Below the pieces are notes generated by a model. That model ran no database searches. It was given only the letters and a program-made list of their open reading frames with translations, and had not been told where the DNA came from. A program made the position numbers and the translations under genes. DNA of 64,000 bases from a bacterium (GTDB taxonomy: Bacteria > UBA8248): the NCBI GenBank assembly GCA_022828125.1, contig JAJEJD010000020.1, forward strand, positions 558,001 through 622,000, written 5' to 3'. Each line of letters starts with the position of its first letter. The first letter of the stretch is position 1. Of the stretch, positions 15,826-25,234 are shown piece by piece.

Positions 15826-16974
15826 TTAGTCAACCTGCTTGCGCAGGAATGTGGGCACGTCCAGATCGTCGTCCTCCAGATTGTCCGGGACGCCGCCGGG
15901 CGTCTTGGTGTTTTTCAGGCGGATATACGCGGGAACCGAGATTTTGCCGCCCTCGGTGCCTGTGGCTTCCGATTCCAGCGGCGGCACTTCGCGAATCGAT
16001 TCCCGCCCGAAGCCCGTCGCGATGACGGTCACGCGAATCTGGTTGTCCAGGTTCGAGTCAATTACCGAACCAAATATGATGTTTGCCTCCTGGTGCGCTT
16101 TTTCGTGGACGAGTCTGCAGGCCTCGTTCACTTCGTAGAGCGAAAGGTCCGCGCCGCCGCTGATGTTGATGAGCACGCCCCGGGAGCCCTCGATGGTCCC
16201 TTCCTCGAGCAGGGGACTGTTGATGGCGTTTTGCGCGGCGATGACGGCGCGATTCTCGCCCTGACCCGTGCCGCTGCCCATCAGGGCCTTGCCGCCCATG
16301 TCGCGCATGATGGTGCGCACGTCGGCGAAATCGAGATTGATCAAACCGGGCGTGGTGATGAGGTCGGCGATTCCCTTGCACGCCTGCAGCAAGACGTTGT
16401 TCGCCTTCTGGAAAGCCTCCGTCATCGGCGTGGAGCGTTCGACCATGCCCAGGAGACGCTGGTTGGGGATGGTGATGAGCGTGTTCACGGCGTCGCGCAG
16501 CTCGTCGATGCCCTCGTCGGCCTGACTCATCCGGCGAGGCCCCTCGAACTCGAACGGCTTGGTGACGACGCCCACCGTCAGCACCCCCGCCTCTTTCGCG
16601 ATGCGTGCGATGACGGGTGCGGCTCCCGTGCCCGTGCCGCCGCCCATGCCCGCGGTGACGAACACCATCTCGAGGTCTTGCATGAATTCCGAGAGACGCT
16701 CGGTGTCCTCCAGTGCGGCCTTGCGGCCGATATCGGGATTTCCACCGGCCCCCAGCCCGTTCGTCAACTCCTGGCCGAGCTGGATTTTCTCGGACGCGAG
16801 AGAACGCTCCAAGACCTGGGAATCCGTGTTCGCGGCCACGAATTGAACACCCTCCATGCCCGCTGAAATCATGGTGTTGACAGCGTTGCCGCCGCCGCCG
16901 CCTACGCCGACAACCGCGATTCTCGCGCTGCAAGGCGTTTCCTGCTCCAGTGTGAAAAACGTCGTATCACTCAT
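15826..16974 (-). CDS. ftsZ: cell division protein FtsZ
   Basis: The 382-residue tubulin-like GTPase that forms the division ring. The GTP loop GGGTGTG is at about 111-117, preceded by GVGGGGGNAVNTM at 24-36; the T7-loop synergy region NLDFADVRTIM is present. A short linker leads to the C-terminal peptide DLDVPTFLRKQ, which binds FtsA and other partners. The ATG at 16974 (AAGGGGGGAG upstream) gives the usual start. An in-frame ATG at 17025 that would overlap ftsA by 4 bp adds 17 atypical residues. It is the last gene of the dcw cluster. Confidence 0.97.
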   Translation of the reverse strand: MSDTTFFTLEQETPCSARIAVVGVGGGGGNAVNTMISAGMEGVQFVAANTDSQVLERSLASEKIQLGQELTNGLGAGGNPDIGRKAALEDTERLSEFMQDLEMVFVTAGMGGGTGTGAAPVIARIAKEAGVLTVGVVTKPFEFEGPRRMSQADEGIDELRDAVNTLITIPNQRLLGMVERSTPMTEAFQKANNVLLQACKGIADLITTPGLINLDFADVRTIMRDMGGKALMGSGTGQGENRAVIAAQNAINSPLLEEGTIEGSRGVLINISGGADLSLYEVNEACRLVHEKAHQEANIIFGSVIDSNLDNQIRVTVIATGFGRESIREVPPLESEATGTEGGKISVPAYIRLKNTKTPGGVPDNLEDDDLDVPTFLRKQVD

Positions 16975-17021
16975 TCTCCCCCCCTTCGATCCCGGGAAGC
17001 GCTCCCCGCTCCCCCTTGCGA

Positions 17022-18263
17022 TCATTTGAATACACTAGCCAAAACATGGCGGATTTTTTGCGTTGTTTGACGAATGGGACCATTCGATGTTCCATTCACG
17101 AGACCGCGGCGCCTCGTGGCGTCCGTTTTCATGGCGTAAATCACCAGACCCACGGCGGTGGAATACATGGGCCCGTTGACCATGTCCACCAGCCCGCCGA
17201 TACCGCCGGGAACGCCCAGCCTCACGGGAAGCTGAAGCACGTTTTCGGCCAATTCATCGGCGCCCTCGATGATGCTCGCCCCGCCCGTGAGCACGACGCC
17301 GGCGGGCAGGAGATCCTCCATGCCGCTTTTCTGGATTTCGCGGCGGATGAGCGTCAATATCTCCTCCATCCGTGGTTCGATGATCTCGGCGAGCATCTGC
17401 CGGCTCAGCACACGCGGCGGACGGCCCCCGACGCTGGGCACTTCAATCTCCTCATCGCTCGACACCCGGGCGGCCAGGGCGCAGCCGTGTTCCTGCTTGA
17501 TTCTCTCCGCCTGGTAGTCCGGCGTCCGCAACCCTATCGCCATATCCCTCGTGATGTGGCTGCCGCCCACGGGAATGACGGCCGAATAACGCAACGCGCC
17601 CCCGCTGATGACGGCGACGTCCGCCGTGCCGCTCCCGATGTCCACGACGGCCACCCCCAAGTCGCGCTCATCCTCGCTCAGCGCGGCCAGCGAGGAGGCG
17701 AAAGGCTGAAGCACCAGACGCTCGACGTTCAGGCCCGCTCTCTCGACGCTGCGGGTGATGTTCTGGATCGCGGGAATCGCGCCCGTCACGACGTGGACCT
17801 TGCACTCCAGGCGAACGCCCGCCATTCCCGCGGGTTCGGTAACGCCCTCCTGATCGTCGACGATATACTCTTGCGGCAGCACATGGATGATTTCGTGATC
17901 CGTCGGCATCGTGACCGCCCGCGCCTGCTCGACGACGCGATCGATATCCTCTTGCGTCACAATCTTGTTCTTGATGGCCACGATACCGTTGGTGTTGAAA
18001 CTGCGGATGTGCCCCCCCGCCACGCCGACGAATGCGGAGCGAATGGGCGAGCCGCTGATGAACTCCGCCTCTCCCACCGCCGTTTGAACCGACTCCACCG
18101 TCTGATCGATGTTCACCACCGAACCGCGGTTGAGCCCTTTCGAGGCGGTCTTACCCAGACCTACGATTTCCAGGGAGCCATCCTCGTTCACCTCGGCCAC
18201 GACCACACAGATTTTCGAGGTGCCGATGTCCAGACCCACCAGCACATCGCCTTGTTTGCTCAT
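17022..18263 (-). CDS. ftsA: cell division protein FtsA
   Basis: A 413-residue actin-like protein that tethers FtsZ to the inner membrane. Nucleotide-binding motifs: GLDIGTSKICVVVAE near the start, DIGSGTADVAVI in the middle and TGGASIIEGADELAE late. The SHS2-type 1C insertion occupies about residues 85-165. The C terminus (IRHVLASVFK) is the amphipathic membrane-targeting helix. It overlaps ftsQ by 4 bp (ATGA). Confidence 0.96.
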   Translation of the reverse strand: MSKQGDVLVGLDIGTSKICVVVAEVNEDGSLEIVGLGKTASKGLNRGSVVNIDQTVESVQTAVGEAEFISGSPIRSAFVGVAGGHIRSFNTNGIVAIKNKIVTQEDIDRVVEQARAVTMPTDHEIIHVLPQEYIVDDQEGVTEPAGMAGVRLECKVHVVTGAIPAIQNITRSVERAGLNVERLVLQPFASSLAALSEDERDLGVAVVDIGSGTADVAVISGGALRYSAVIPVGGSHITRDMAIGLRTPDYQAERIKQEHGCALAARVSSDEEIEVPSVGGRPPRVLSRQMLAEIIEPRMEEILTLIRREIQKSGMEDLLPAGVVLTGGASIIEGADELAENVLQLPVRLGVPGGIGGLVDMVNGPMYSTAVGLVIYAMKTDATRRRGLVNGTSNGPIRQTTQKIRHVLASVFK

Positions 18264-19174
18264 CCTATATTCCCTCCATCCTTTGTGAGCGGCCGAACGA
18301 TAACCCTGCCGGGAAATCTGAGATCAAACTGCAGACCGCCTGCTCCGAATTTCTCCTGGCGGAGAACGTCATCTGCAACGGCCCGGAGCCGACCGGCCTG
18401 ACGCTCCATCCTCTCTTTAGTGACCATAAGTTCCACTTTTCCCTCCAGGGCGCGAAGCCGGAGTTGACCCGTTTCGATATTGCGGACGGAGATGCACTCG
18501 CCGCGAATCACGGGAGAATCCTGGAATAAAAAAACCGCCTCTATGGAGCGCGCCAGACGCGGGTCGCGAACCACGTCGCCCGGGCGCCAACGCCGCGAAT
18601 CGAATCCTTCGACCATCGGCAGGCATCCTGAGATCGGCTTTTTGATCCTGCCGAGCAGAACGTTCTCCTCATCCACCGCAAGGGTTTCACCGCCCATGAT
18701 GAGTACCGCGGGTTTGCGCTCGAGGATATCGACCTGAAGCAAATGGGGCGGACGCATGCGCACGCTCGCGCTTTTTATCCACGGATGAGAGGCCACGCGC
18801 GAGCGTACGTCCGCCAAATCGGCTTCGAATAAGTTCGTCCCCTCTTCGACTCCCACAAGTTTTCCGATATCTACGGCCCGCAGCGTCCGGTTTCCCGTCA
18901 CCACCATTTCCCTCAACTCGAAATGGCTGCTGCTCCTCGCCCACCGGACCGCGTGCCCGCCCAGGAGAAACACCTCCACGAAAACCAAAAACACGATGGC
19001 GGACCATATCCAGTTCGCGCCCCTTCTTTCTTTTCCGCCCCGCCTGACGCTTTTTTTGCCGTCTCGCTTAGCGCTTTTTCGGACGATCCGGGGATGTTCG
19101 GCCGTCCGGGCAAGGCTTAGGCATACTTCTTCGCCTTCGGCTTTCCCTCTCCATCTGAACGATATGCGCCTCAC
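18260..19174 (-). CDS. ftsQ: cell division protein FtsQ
   Basis: A 304-residue bitopic membrane protein of the divisome core. It has a long basic cytoplasmic part (residues 1-52), one transmembrane helix (WIWSAIVFLVFVEVFLLGG, about 54-72), a POTRA domain (FELREMVVTGNRTL onward, with SHPWIKSASVRMRPPHLLQV) and an FtsQ beta domain. The GTG start overlaps murB by 4 bp (GTGA). The basic N-terminal tail of about 50 residues is longer than in E. coli. Confidence 0.92.
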   Translation of the reverse strand: MRRISFRWRGKAEGEEVCLSLARTAEHPRIVRKSAKRDGKKSVRRGGKERRGANWIWSAIVFLVFVEVFLLGGHAVRWARSSSHFELREMVVTGNRTLRAVDIGKLVGVEEGTNLFEADLADVRSRVASHPWIKSASVRMRPPHLLQVDILERKPAVLIMGGETLAVDEENVLLGRIKKPISGCLPMVEGFDSRRWRPGDVVRDPRLARSIEAVFLFQDSPVIRGECISVRNIETGQLRLRALEGKVELMVTKERMERQAGRLRAVADDVLRQEKFGAGGLQFDLRFPGRVIVRPLTKDGGNIG

Positions 19175-20124
19175 GCCAGGTCCTCCCCGGTGACGTTCAA
19201 CTCCAGGGCCAACTCGATGCCCTTTTGCTCCAGAATCGTTCTTTTTACTTTGTCGATGAGCGCCAGAACGTCCGCCGCAGTAGCCCCACCAAGATTCACC
19301 ATAAAATTCCCGTGCACCTCGCTTACCTGCGCGCCGCCGACGCGCATCCCCTTGAGACCCGCCGACTCGATGAGCACGCCCGCGCGCTCGCCGGGCGGGT
19401 TCTTGAATATGGAACCCGCGCAGGGCACCCCCCAGGGTTGGCGCTCCCGCCTTTGGACGGCGCTTCGTCTCAATTGCTCCTGCAGCGCACCGGCGTCCGC
19501 TGGCCGGAGCGAGAAGCGAACGGAGAGCACCACGCCCGGCGCCGGCAACTCAGCGCGCCGGTATGAGAAACGCAATTCCTTCGCAGGGAGTCTCTCGGGA
19601 ACACCCCCGCCCAGAGGTATCCAGCGAACGCTCTCCACGGCGTCTTCGATGTATGACTCGGCGGTGCCCGCGTTCATGGCCAGCGCTCCTCCCACCGTCC
19701 CGGGAACCCCCGCCAGGCATTCCGTTCCCGCCCAGCCGCGCTCGGCGGCGAAGCGCACCAGTGTCGGAATCTTCTCTCCCGCGCGCGCTTCCAGCAGTAC
19801 TCGCTCCGCGCTCTCCTCGACCACTTCGATTCCCCTGAAAGCCCTGGGGAAAGCGACCACCACCCCGCGAACGCCTCCGTCGCGCACCAGGGTATTGGCG
19901 CCGCCGCCCAGAACCGTCACCGGCAACGCCTCGCTCCGGCATCTCTCGATCAATTGAACCAGTTCGTCTTCCGTTTCGGGCAGCGCGAGGGCGTCCGCCG
20001 GGCCGCCCACCTGAAACGTGGTGTATGGCGCCAGCATTTCATCGAAAAGAATCTCGCAATCGAGATATCTCAGCTTTTCCGCCATCTCCAGCGTCATGAC
20101 TACCTCCGCCGCCGCGATGCTCAT
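19171..20124 (-). CDS. murB: UDP-N-acetylenolpyruvoylglucosamine reductase
   Basis: A 317-residue flavoenzyme that reduces UDP-GlcNAc-enolpyruvate to UDP-MurNAc. FAD-binding motifs: TTFQVGGPADAL, VLGGGANTLVRDGG, GTECLAGVPGTVGGALAMNAG and the proton-donor serine in CAGSIFKNPPG. The length matches the short type II enzymes. It overlaps murC by 4 bp (ATGA) upstream and ftsQ downstream. There is no ddl gene between murB and ftsQ, unlike E. coli. Confidence 0.96.
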   Translation of the reverse strand: MSIAAAEVVMTLEMAEKLRYLDCEILFDEMLAPYTTFQVGGPADALALPETEDELVQLIERCRSEALPVTVLGGGANTLVRDGGVRGVVVAFPRAFRGIEVVEESAERVLLEARAGEKIPTLVRFAAERGWAGTECLAGVPGTVGGALAMNAGTAESYIEDAVESVRWIPLGGGVPERLPAKELRFSYRRAELPAPGVVLSVRFSLRPADAGALQEQLRRSAVQRRERQPWGVPCAGSIFKNPPGERAGVLIESAGLKGMRVGGAQVSEVHGNFMVNLGGATAADVLALIDKVKRTILEQKGIELALELNVTGEDLA

Positions 20125-21551
20125 ACCGCTTCCTCTGATTCGCCGGCTCTGCTCTCGAGTCTTCCGAGCAACTCCCGACCCGCCTCCCAGACGTCGCCCG
20201 CACCGAGCGTGAGAACAATGTCGCCGCCGCGTACCTCCTCGAACAAACGGCCCGTGGCATCCTCCAGGCCGTCCACCACATCGCAGCTTCTGTGGCCGTG
20301 CGCCCTGATGCCCTCTGCGAGTTTTTCCGAGTCAACCCCCTCGATGGGCGCCTCGCCGGCGGCGTATATGGGCGCGACGAGCACCCTGTCGGCATCGTAA
20401 AAAGCGGTGTGGAAAGCTTCTCCGAGATGGTGCGTTCTCGTGTAGCGATGCGGCTGAAACAACACCACCAGGCGGTTCTCCGGCCAGGCCTCGCGAACGG
20501 CGCGGAGCGTGACCTTGATCTCCTGCGGATGGTGCCCGTAGTCATCGAAGACCGTGACGCCCGACGCTTGGCCTACCCGCTCGAGGCGGCGGCCGATACC
20601 GTCGAATTCGTGGAGGCCTCTTTGGATGTCCGCGAAGGATACGTCGAGCTCCATCGAGACGGCGGCGGCGGCCAGGGCGTTGTCCGCGTTGTGGCGTCCG
20701 GGCATGAGGAGGCGGATCTCGCCGAGACGCTCTCCGCCTCGTTTGACGCCGAAGACCGCCTCGCCGTTCTCGTAGCGGAATTCCTCGCCCACATAATCCG
20801 CCTGGGTGCCGAACCCATAGGTGAAGAACTGCTTCTCCACGCGGGGAATGATCTCCTGAACGGCGGGGTGATCCAGGCACAACAACGAAAAGCCATAAAA
20901 TGGCACCTTGTTCACGAACTCCAGGAACGCGGCCTTGATGGCGTCGTAATTCTCATAAAAATCGAGATGCTCCTCGTCGATGTTCGTCACGATCGCTATC
21001 GTGGGCGTGAGCCTCAGGAACGTGCCGTCGCTCTCATCGGCCTCCGCCACCAGGTACTCGCCCGCGCCCATTCGAGCGTTCGAGCCCAAGGCGTTGATGC
21101 GTCCGCCCACGACGACCGTGGGGTCGAGTCCGCCCGCCGCCAGGGCCGCCGCGATGAACGACGTGGTGGTCGTCTTGCCGTGCGTCCCGGCGACGCCGAT
21201 GCTGTATTTCATGCGCATGAGTTCGGAGAGCATCTCCGCGCGCTTGATGACGGGAATTTTCTGCCGCCTCGCTTCCGCGACTTCCACGTTGTCGCCCGTA
21301 ACCGCCGAGCTGTAGACCAGAACGTCCACTCCCGCCACGTTTTCCTTCCTGTGTCCGAGGACCACCTTCGCGCCCAGGCCGCGCAGCCTGAATATCGCCT
21401 CGTTGCTCGCGATGTCCGAGCCGCTGATCTCATAGCCCAAGTTCAGCAGGACCTCGGCGATGCCGCACATGCCCGTCCCGCCGATGCCCACGAAATGAAC
21501 GCGGCTCGAGTGCCGGAACATGGCGTGCGTGGCGTATGGTCGCGCTATCAC
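20121..21551 (-). CDS. murC: UDP-N-acetylmuramate--L-alanine ligase
   Basis: A 476-residue Mur ligase adding L-Ala to UDP-MurNAc with ATP. Marks: HFVGIGGTGMCGIAEVLLN at the N-terminal Rossmann domain, P-loop AGTHGKTTTTSF, ADESDGTFLRL, NIDEEHLDFY and DDYGHHPQEIKVTL. The GTG at 21551 lies 19 bp after murG with AAAGGAG well placed; an ATG ten codons later is an alternative. It is one of the few dcw junctions without an overlap. Confidence 0.96.
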   Translation of the reverse strand: MIARPYATHAMFRHSSRVHFVGIGGTGMCGIAEVLLNLGYEISGSDIASNEAIFRLRGLGAKVVLGHRKENVAGVDVLVYSSAVTGDNVEVAEARRQKIPVIKRAEMLSELMRMKYSIGVAGTHGKTTTTSFIAAALAAGGLDPTVVVGGRINALGSNARMGAGEYLVAEADESDGTFLRLTPTIAIVTNIDEEHLDFYENYDAIKAAFLEFVNKVPFYGFSLLCLDHPAVQEIIPRVEKQFFTYGFGTQADYVGEEFRYENGEAVFGVKRGGERLGEIRLLMPGRHNADNALAAAAVSMELDVSFADIQRGLHEFDGIGRRLERVGQASGVTVFDDYGHHPQEIKVTLRAVREAWPENRLVVLFQPHRYTRTHHLGEAFHTAFYDADRVLVAPIYAAGEAPIEGVDSEKLAEGIRAHGHRSCDVVDGLEDATGRLFEEVRGGDIVLTLGAGDVWEAGRELLGRLESRAGESEEAV

Positions 21552-21570
21552 CCTCGGGCTCCTTTCCTCA

Positions 21571-22656
21571 TCACGCCGCCATCGCCTCCTGACGACACAA
21601 GGTGGCCACGGCTTCGGAGGCGTTCGCGCGGGCCAGGGATTTCGTGCGCTCCGACATGGAGACGAGCTTTCCGCGCTCCGCCTCGTATTCGAGCCAGATA
21701 TCCGCCAGAACCCGGCCGCTCAAGTCTTCCTGGAGTATCATCCGCGCCGCCTCGCGCTCGGCGAGATAGCGGGCGTTCGCCTCCTGATGCCCGTGGGTGG
21801 CGCTTGGAAACGGAATCAATACGGCCGGGAGCGACATGGCGGACAATTCCGCCACGCTCATCGCTCCTGCGCGCGCGAAACACACCTGCGCCCAGCGATA
21901 GCGCTCCGCCATGTCGTAGAGATAAGGCGCCACGTGCGCTTGCGCGCCGGCTTCCTGATAAGCCGCCTGCACGCGGGGGAAGTCCGCCTCGCCCGTCTGG
22001 TGAACGAACCGCATTCTTTCGATCGCATCGCCCATGAGCGGGAGCGCCTCCATCACCGCCTCGTTGATGGCCCGCGCTCCCTGGCTCCCGCCGAATACGA
22101 GCACCTTCAAAGGCCCGCTCCAGGAATCCTCCCCTCGCTCGAAGCTTTCTGAAAACTCGCTCCTGAGCGGCAGACCCGTCTCGACGATTTTCCCGCGGGC
22201 GAAGCCGGCGTCGCGCACGGGCAGGCCCACGGCGACCTTCGAAGCGAAGCGAGACAGCATGCGGTTCGCCAGGCCGGGAACGACGTTTTGCTCGATCAAG
22301 ACAACCGGCTTTCTCCAAAGCCCCGCCGCTGCGACCGAGGGAACGCTGGAATAGCCGCCCACCCCCAAAACGACGTGGGGGCGAAAGCGCCTCAGGATTC
22401 CCATCGCCTGGCAGAATCCATAACTCACCATGGCCATCGCCCTGGCCCTCTGGCCGACCGAGCGCCCCAGAACCCCGGCGGAGGAAATCGCCTGAAACGG
22501 CAGGTTCTCGCGCGGCAGCACCCTGGCCTCGATCCCGCGGGCGGTGCCCACGAACAAAACCTCGTTCGCCTCCCCGTCCGCCAGCCAGGCCCTGGCCACC
22601 GCAATGCCCGGATACAGATGTCCACCCGTGCCTCCGCCCGCTATGAGGAGTCTCAT
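21571..22656 (-). CDS. murG: UDP-GlcNAc:lipid I N-acetylglucosaminyltransferase
   Basis: A 361-residue peripheral membrane glycosyltransferase making lipid II. Signature loops: GGGTGGHLYPGIAVA at the start, GVGGYSSVPSVAAAG, LIEQNVVPGLANR, VFGGSQGARAINE and FARAGAMSVAELSA with PFPSATHGHQEANA. The reading frame continues open for 880 bp upstream inside ftsW, but homology begins at the ATG at 22656, which has GAGGGAG upstream and overlaps the ftsW stop as ATGA. Confidence 0.96.
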   Translation of the reverse strand: MRLLIAGGGTGGHLYPGIAVARAWLADGEANEVLFVGTARGIEARVLPRENLPFQAISSAGVLGRSVGQRARAMAMVSYGFCQAMGILRRFRPHVVLGVGGYSSVPSVAAAGLWRKPVVLIEQNVVPGLANRMLSRFASKVAVGLPVRDAGFARGKIVETGLPLRSEFSESFERGEDSWSGPLKVLVFGGSQGARAINEAVMEALPLMGDAIERMRFVHQTGEADFPRVQAAYQEAGAQAHVAPYLYDMAERYRWAQVCFARAGAMSVAELSAMSLPAVLIPFPSATHGHQEANARYLAEREAARMILQEDLSGRVLADIWLEYEAERGKLVSMSERTKSLARANASEAVATLCRQEAMAA

Positions 22657-23840
22657 GAGCGCTCCCTCCTGCGGAGGATCGGCTTGCGCGCGCGTGAAAT
22701 CCATCCCGCCGCCGCGTCGAGCGGACTCCCCGGCCCTGGCTGTTTGGAAGCGTGATGCGACGATTCGATGGAAATCAGCAACCCGAGAGAGATGAGCGTA
22801 AACACCAAAGACGAGCCGCCCAGGCTGATCAGGGGCAGCGGTATGCCCGTTGTGGGCAGAAGACCCGCCGCCACCGCCATGTTCAGGAAACCCTGCGCGA
22901 CGACCAGAAAGGTCACGCCCGCCGCCAACAGGGCGCTGAAGAAATCTTCGCAGCGCGCGGCTATGTGGAAGCCGCGCCAGAGCAGAACCACGAACGCCGC
23001 CGCGACGCACAGAGCGCCGATGAGGCCCAACTCCTCGCCCACGACCGCGTAGATGAAATCCGTGTGGGGCTCGGGCAGATAAAAGAGTTTTTGCTTGCCC
23101 TCGCCCAGGCCGAGACCCGCCAGACCGCCCCGCGCGATGGCCAGCAGGGACTGAATGAGTTGATAGCCTGCGCCTTTCGCCGCAGCGAAGGGATCCCAGA
23201 AAGCGAATATCCGCTTCATGCGCCAGGGCGCGAAGACCACCATGCCCGCCAGGACGAACCCCGTCGCCAGTGCGCAAATTCTCAAGTGGGAGGGCCGCGC
23301 GCCCGCCAGATACAACAGAACGCCGACGACCGCGGCGGTCAGGGTGGCCGTGCCCAAATCCGGCTGAATCAGCATGAGACCCAGAATGATTCCCGCGAAC
23401 CCGACAGGCGGCAGAAAACCGAAAAGCCAATGATTCAGGCGCTCGCCCTTGAGCGCCAGGAAGTGCGCGAGAAAAATCACCAACCCCAGTTTTGCGGCTT
23501 CGGCCGGCTGAAAAGAGAAGGGACCCAGCATCAGCCACCGGCGAGCGCCGCCCGCTTCTTTCCCGATGCCCGGCGCAAACACCAGCAAAAGCGCAAGAAC
23601 TGAGGCGATCATGACGGGAAATGCGATTTTACGGAGTTGGCCGGGGTCCGTTTGGGAAACGGCCAACATGCAGGCGAAACCGAGGATGGCCCACAATACG
23701 TGGCGTTTCACGAAGTAGAACGCATCGCCGTACCTGTCCAACGCGAGAATGTGGCTTGCGCTGAACACCATGACGACGCCGAAAGCCACCAGCCCCAGCG
23801 AGATGAAGAAGATGACGGGGTCGATTCGTTTATGGATCAA
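22653..23840 (-). CDS. ftsW: lipid II polymerase FtsW (SEDS family)
   Basis: A 395-residue membrane protein with about ten hydrophobic helices that polymerises septal glycan together with FtsI. SEDS marks: VVMVFSASHILAL in the first helix, LGPFSFQPAEAAKLGLVIFLA, LIQPDLGTATLTA, GLGLGEGKQKLFYLPEPHTDFIYAVVGEELG (key part PEPHTDFIYAVVGEELG) and GIPLPLISLGGSS. The start is TTG at 23840, overlapping the murD stop as TTGA, so initiation may be largely coupled. The tail ends in a basic stretch. Confidence 0.95.
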   Translation of the reverse strand: MIHKRIDPVIFFISLGLVAFGVVMVFSASHILALDRYGDAFYFVKRHVLWAILGFACMLAVSQTDPGQLRKIAFPVMIASVLALLLVFAPGIGKEAGGARRWLMLGPFSFQPAEAAKLGLVIFLAHFLALKGERLNHWLFGFLPPVGFAGIILGLMLIQPDLGTATLTAAVVGVLLYLAGARPSHLRICALATGFVLAGMVVFAPWRMKRIFAFWDPFAAAKGAGYQLIQSLLAIARGGLAGLGLGEGKQKLFYLPEPHTDFIYAVVGEELGLIGALCVAAAFVVLLWRGFHIAARCEDFFSALLAAGVTFLVVAQGFLNMAVAAGLLPTTGIPLPLISLGGSSLVFTLISLGLLISIESSHHASKQPGPGSPLDAAAGWISRARKPILRRRERS

Positions 23841-25234
23841 TGCTCGCCCCTCCCCGTCAATTCCCGGACCATTCGGCGGAAGGCGTCGCCCCGGTGGGCG
23901 TAATCCCGAAACTGATCGAAGCTCGAACAGGCGGGCGAGAGAAGAACCGTATCGCCCCCCCGCGCCTCCTCGTGCGCGATGCGAACGGCTTCATCCAGCG
24001 TCTTCGCGTATACGAGGGGCGCGCATCCATCAAAAAAACGGCCGAAGCGCTCCGCCGCCTCGCCGATGAGAATCATGCGCCGGACCTTCTTCTCCACCTC
24101 GGCGCGCATGGGCGCGAGATCGCTCCCCTTGTCCACGCCCCCGGCGATGAGGAGCACGTCTCCCGCCAGGCTCTCCAGGCTCATCGCCGTGGCGCCCACG
24201 TTCGTCCCCTTCGAATCGTTCACCCAGCGGATGCCCCCCTCCTCGCCGACGACCTCCATGCGGTGGGGCAGGCCCTCGAAGGCGCGCGCCACGCGCGCCA
24301 TCGCCGCCGTGTCCGCACCCAGAAAATGCGCCGCCGCGCATGCCGCCAGGAAATTCTCGAGGTTGTGGAGGCCGGGAACCAGAAGTTCGCTCGCGCCGCA
24401 AACGCGGGTGGCGCCGGCCTCATCGGCCAAAACCACATCGTCCCCCTCGACATAAGCTCCCCGGCGCACACGTCCTTTCCGGCTGAACGCCAGGACGTTC
24501 TGCGGGCCGGGCGTCATGTAGCGCGCCGTCAGGGGGTCGTCTGCGTTCAGGATTTTGGCGTCCCCCTCCCCCTGGTTGGCGAACAGCCTCGCCTTGAGGT
24601 CCGCATACGCATCGATATCCGGATGCCTGTCCAGATGATCGGGCGTTACGTTGGTCATCACCCCGACTCTCGGCTTGATCGTGGGCGCCCATTCGAGTTG
24701 AAAGCTGCTCACCTCGCCGACGATGAAATCGGCCTCATCACCCTCGGCTTCGACCACCTCGACGAGGGCTCTTCCGATGTTTCCGCCCACCGGCGCATGA
24801 AAACCGCTTTCCTCCAGAATCCTTCCGAGCATGGTTGTGACCGTCGTCTTCCCGTTCGTTCCGGTGACGGCGGCGATGGGCGCGGAACAAAGCCGACAGG
24901 CCAGCTCCACCTCGCCGATCACTTCGGCGCCCGACGCCCTCGCCAGGGCGATATAGCGATTCGTCGCGGGAATCCCCGGACTCACCACCAGCAGGGCGCA
25001 TTCCTCGAAACGCGCCTCGCTATGGCCGCCGAGTTCGAGAACCACGCCCGGGGGCAGACGCTCTTCCAGATTCGGGATCGCCTCCAGATCCGTGGCCACC
25101 ACCTTCGCACCCAGGCGCGCAAGCGCCCCCGCCGCGGCAATCCCGCTCCTCGCCATTCCCATGACGAGCGCTCGACGCGCGGGCAGCGCTTCTATCCACG
25201 CCGTGGCCTTGTTGTCCAAAACAAGATTCCTCAT
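23837..25234 (-). CDS. murD: UDP-N-acetylmuramoylalanine--D-glutamate ligase
   Basis: A 465-residue Mur ligase adding D-Glu. Marks: ALVMGMARSGIAAA in the Rossmann domain, P-loop VTGTNGKTTVTTM, GNIGRALVE, SSFQLEW, NVTPDHLDRH, WVNDSKGTNVGATA and SPACSSFDQF. The frame stays open far upstream inside mraY, but the protein begins at the ATG at 25234, which overlaps the mraY stop as ATGA. Its own stop overlaps ftsW as TTGA. Confidence 0.96.
   Translation of the reverse strand: MRNLVLDNKATAWIEALPARRALVMGMARSGIAAAGALARLGAKVVATDLEAIPNLEERLPPGVVLELGGHSEARFEECALLVVSPGIPATNRYIALARASGAEVIGEVELACRLCSAPIAAVTGTNGKTTVTTMLGRILEESGFHAPVGGNIGRALVEVVEAEGDEADFIVGEVSSFQLEWAPTIKPRVGVMTNVTPDHLDRHPDIDAYADLKARLFANQGEGDAKILNADDPLTARYMTPGPQNVLAFSRKGRVRRGAYVEGDDVVLADEAGATRVCGASELLVPGLHNLENFLAACAAAHFLGADTAAMARVARAFEGLPHRMEVVGEEGGIRWVNDSKGTNVGATAMSLESLAGDVLLIAGGVDKGSDLAPMRAEVEKKVRRMILIGEAAERFGRFFDGCAPLVYAKTLDEAVRIAHEEARGGDTVLLSPACSSFDQFRDYAHRGDAFRRMVRELTGRGEH

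Noticed and set aside
20292-22037. Rightward open frame of 581 codons opposite murC and murG
   Set aside because: Antisense shadow of genes with full catalytic motifs; the translation is arginine/alanine-rich with no recognisable domain.
22657-23538. N-terminal extension of the murG frame through ftsW
   Set aside because: The extension has no membrane or enzyme character; the GGGTGGH motif that opens MurG follows directly on the ATG at 22656.
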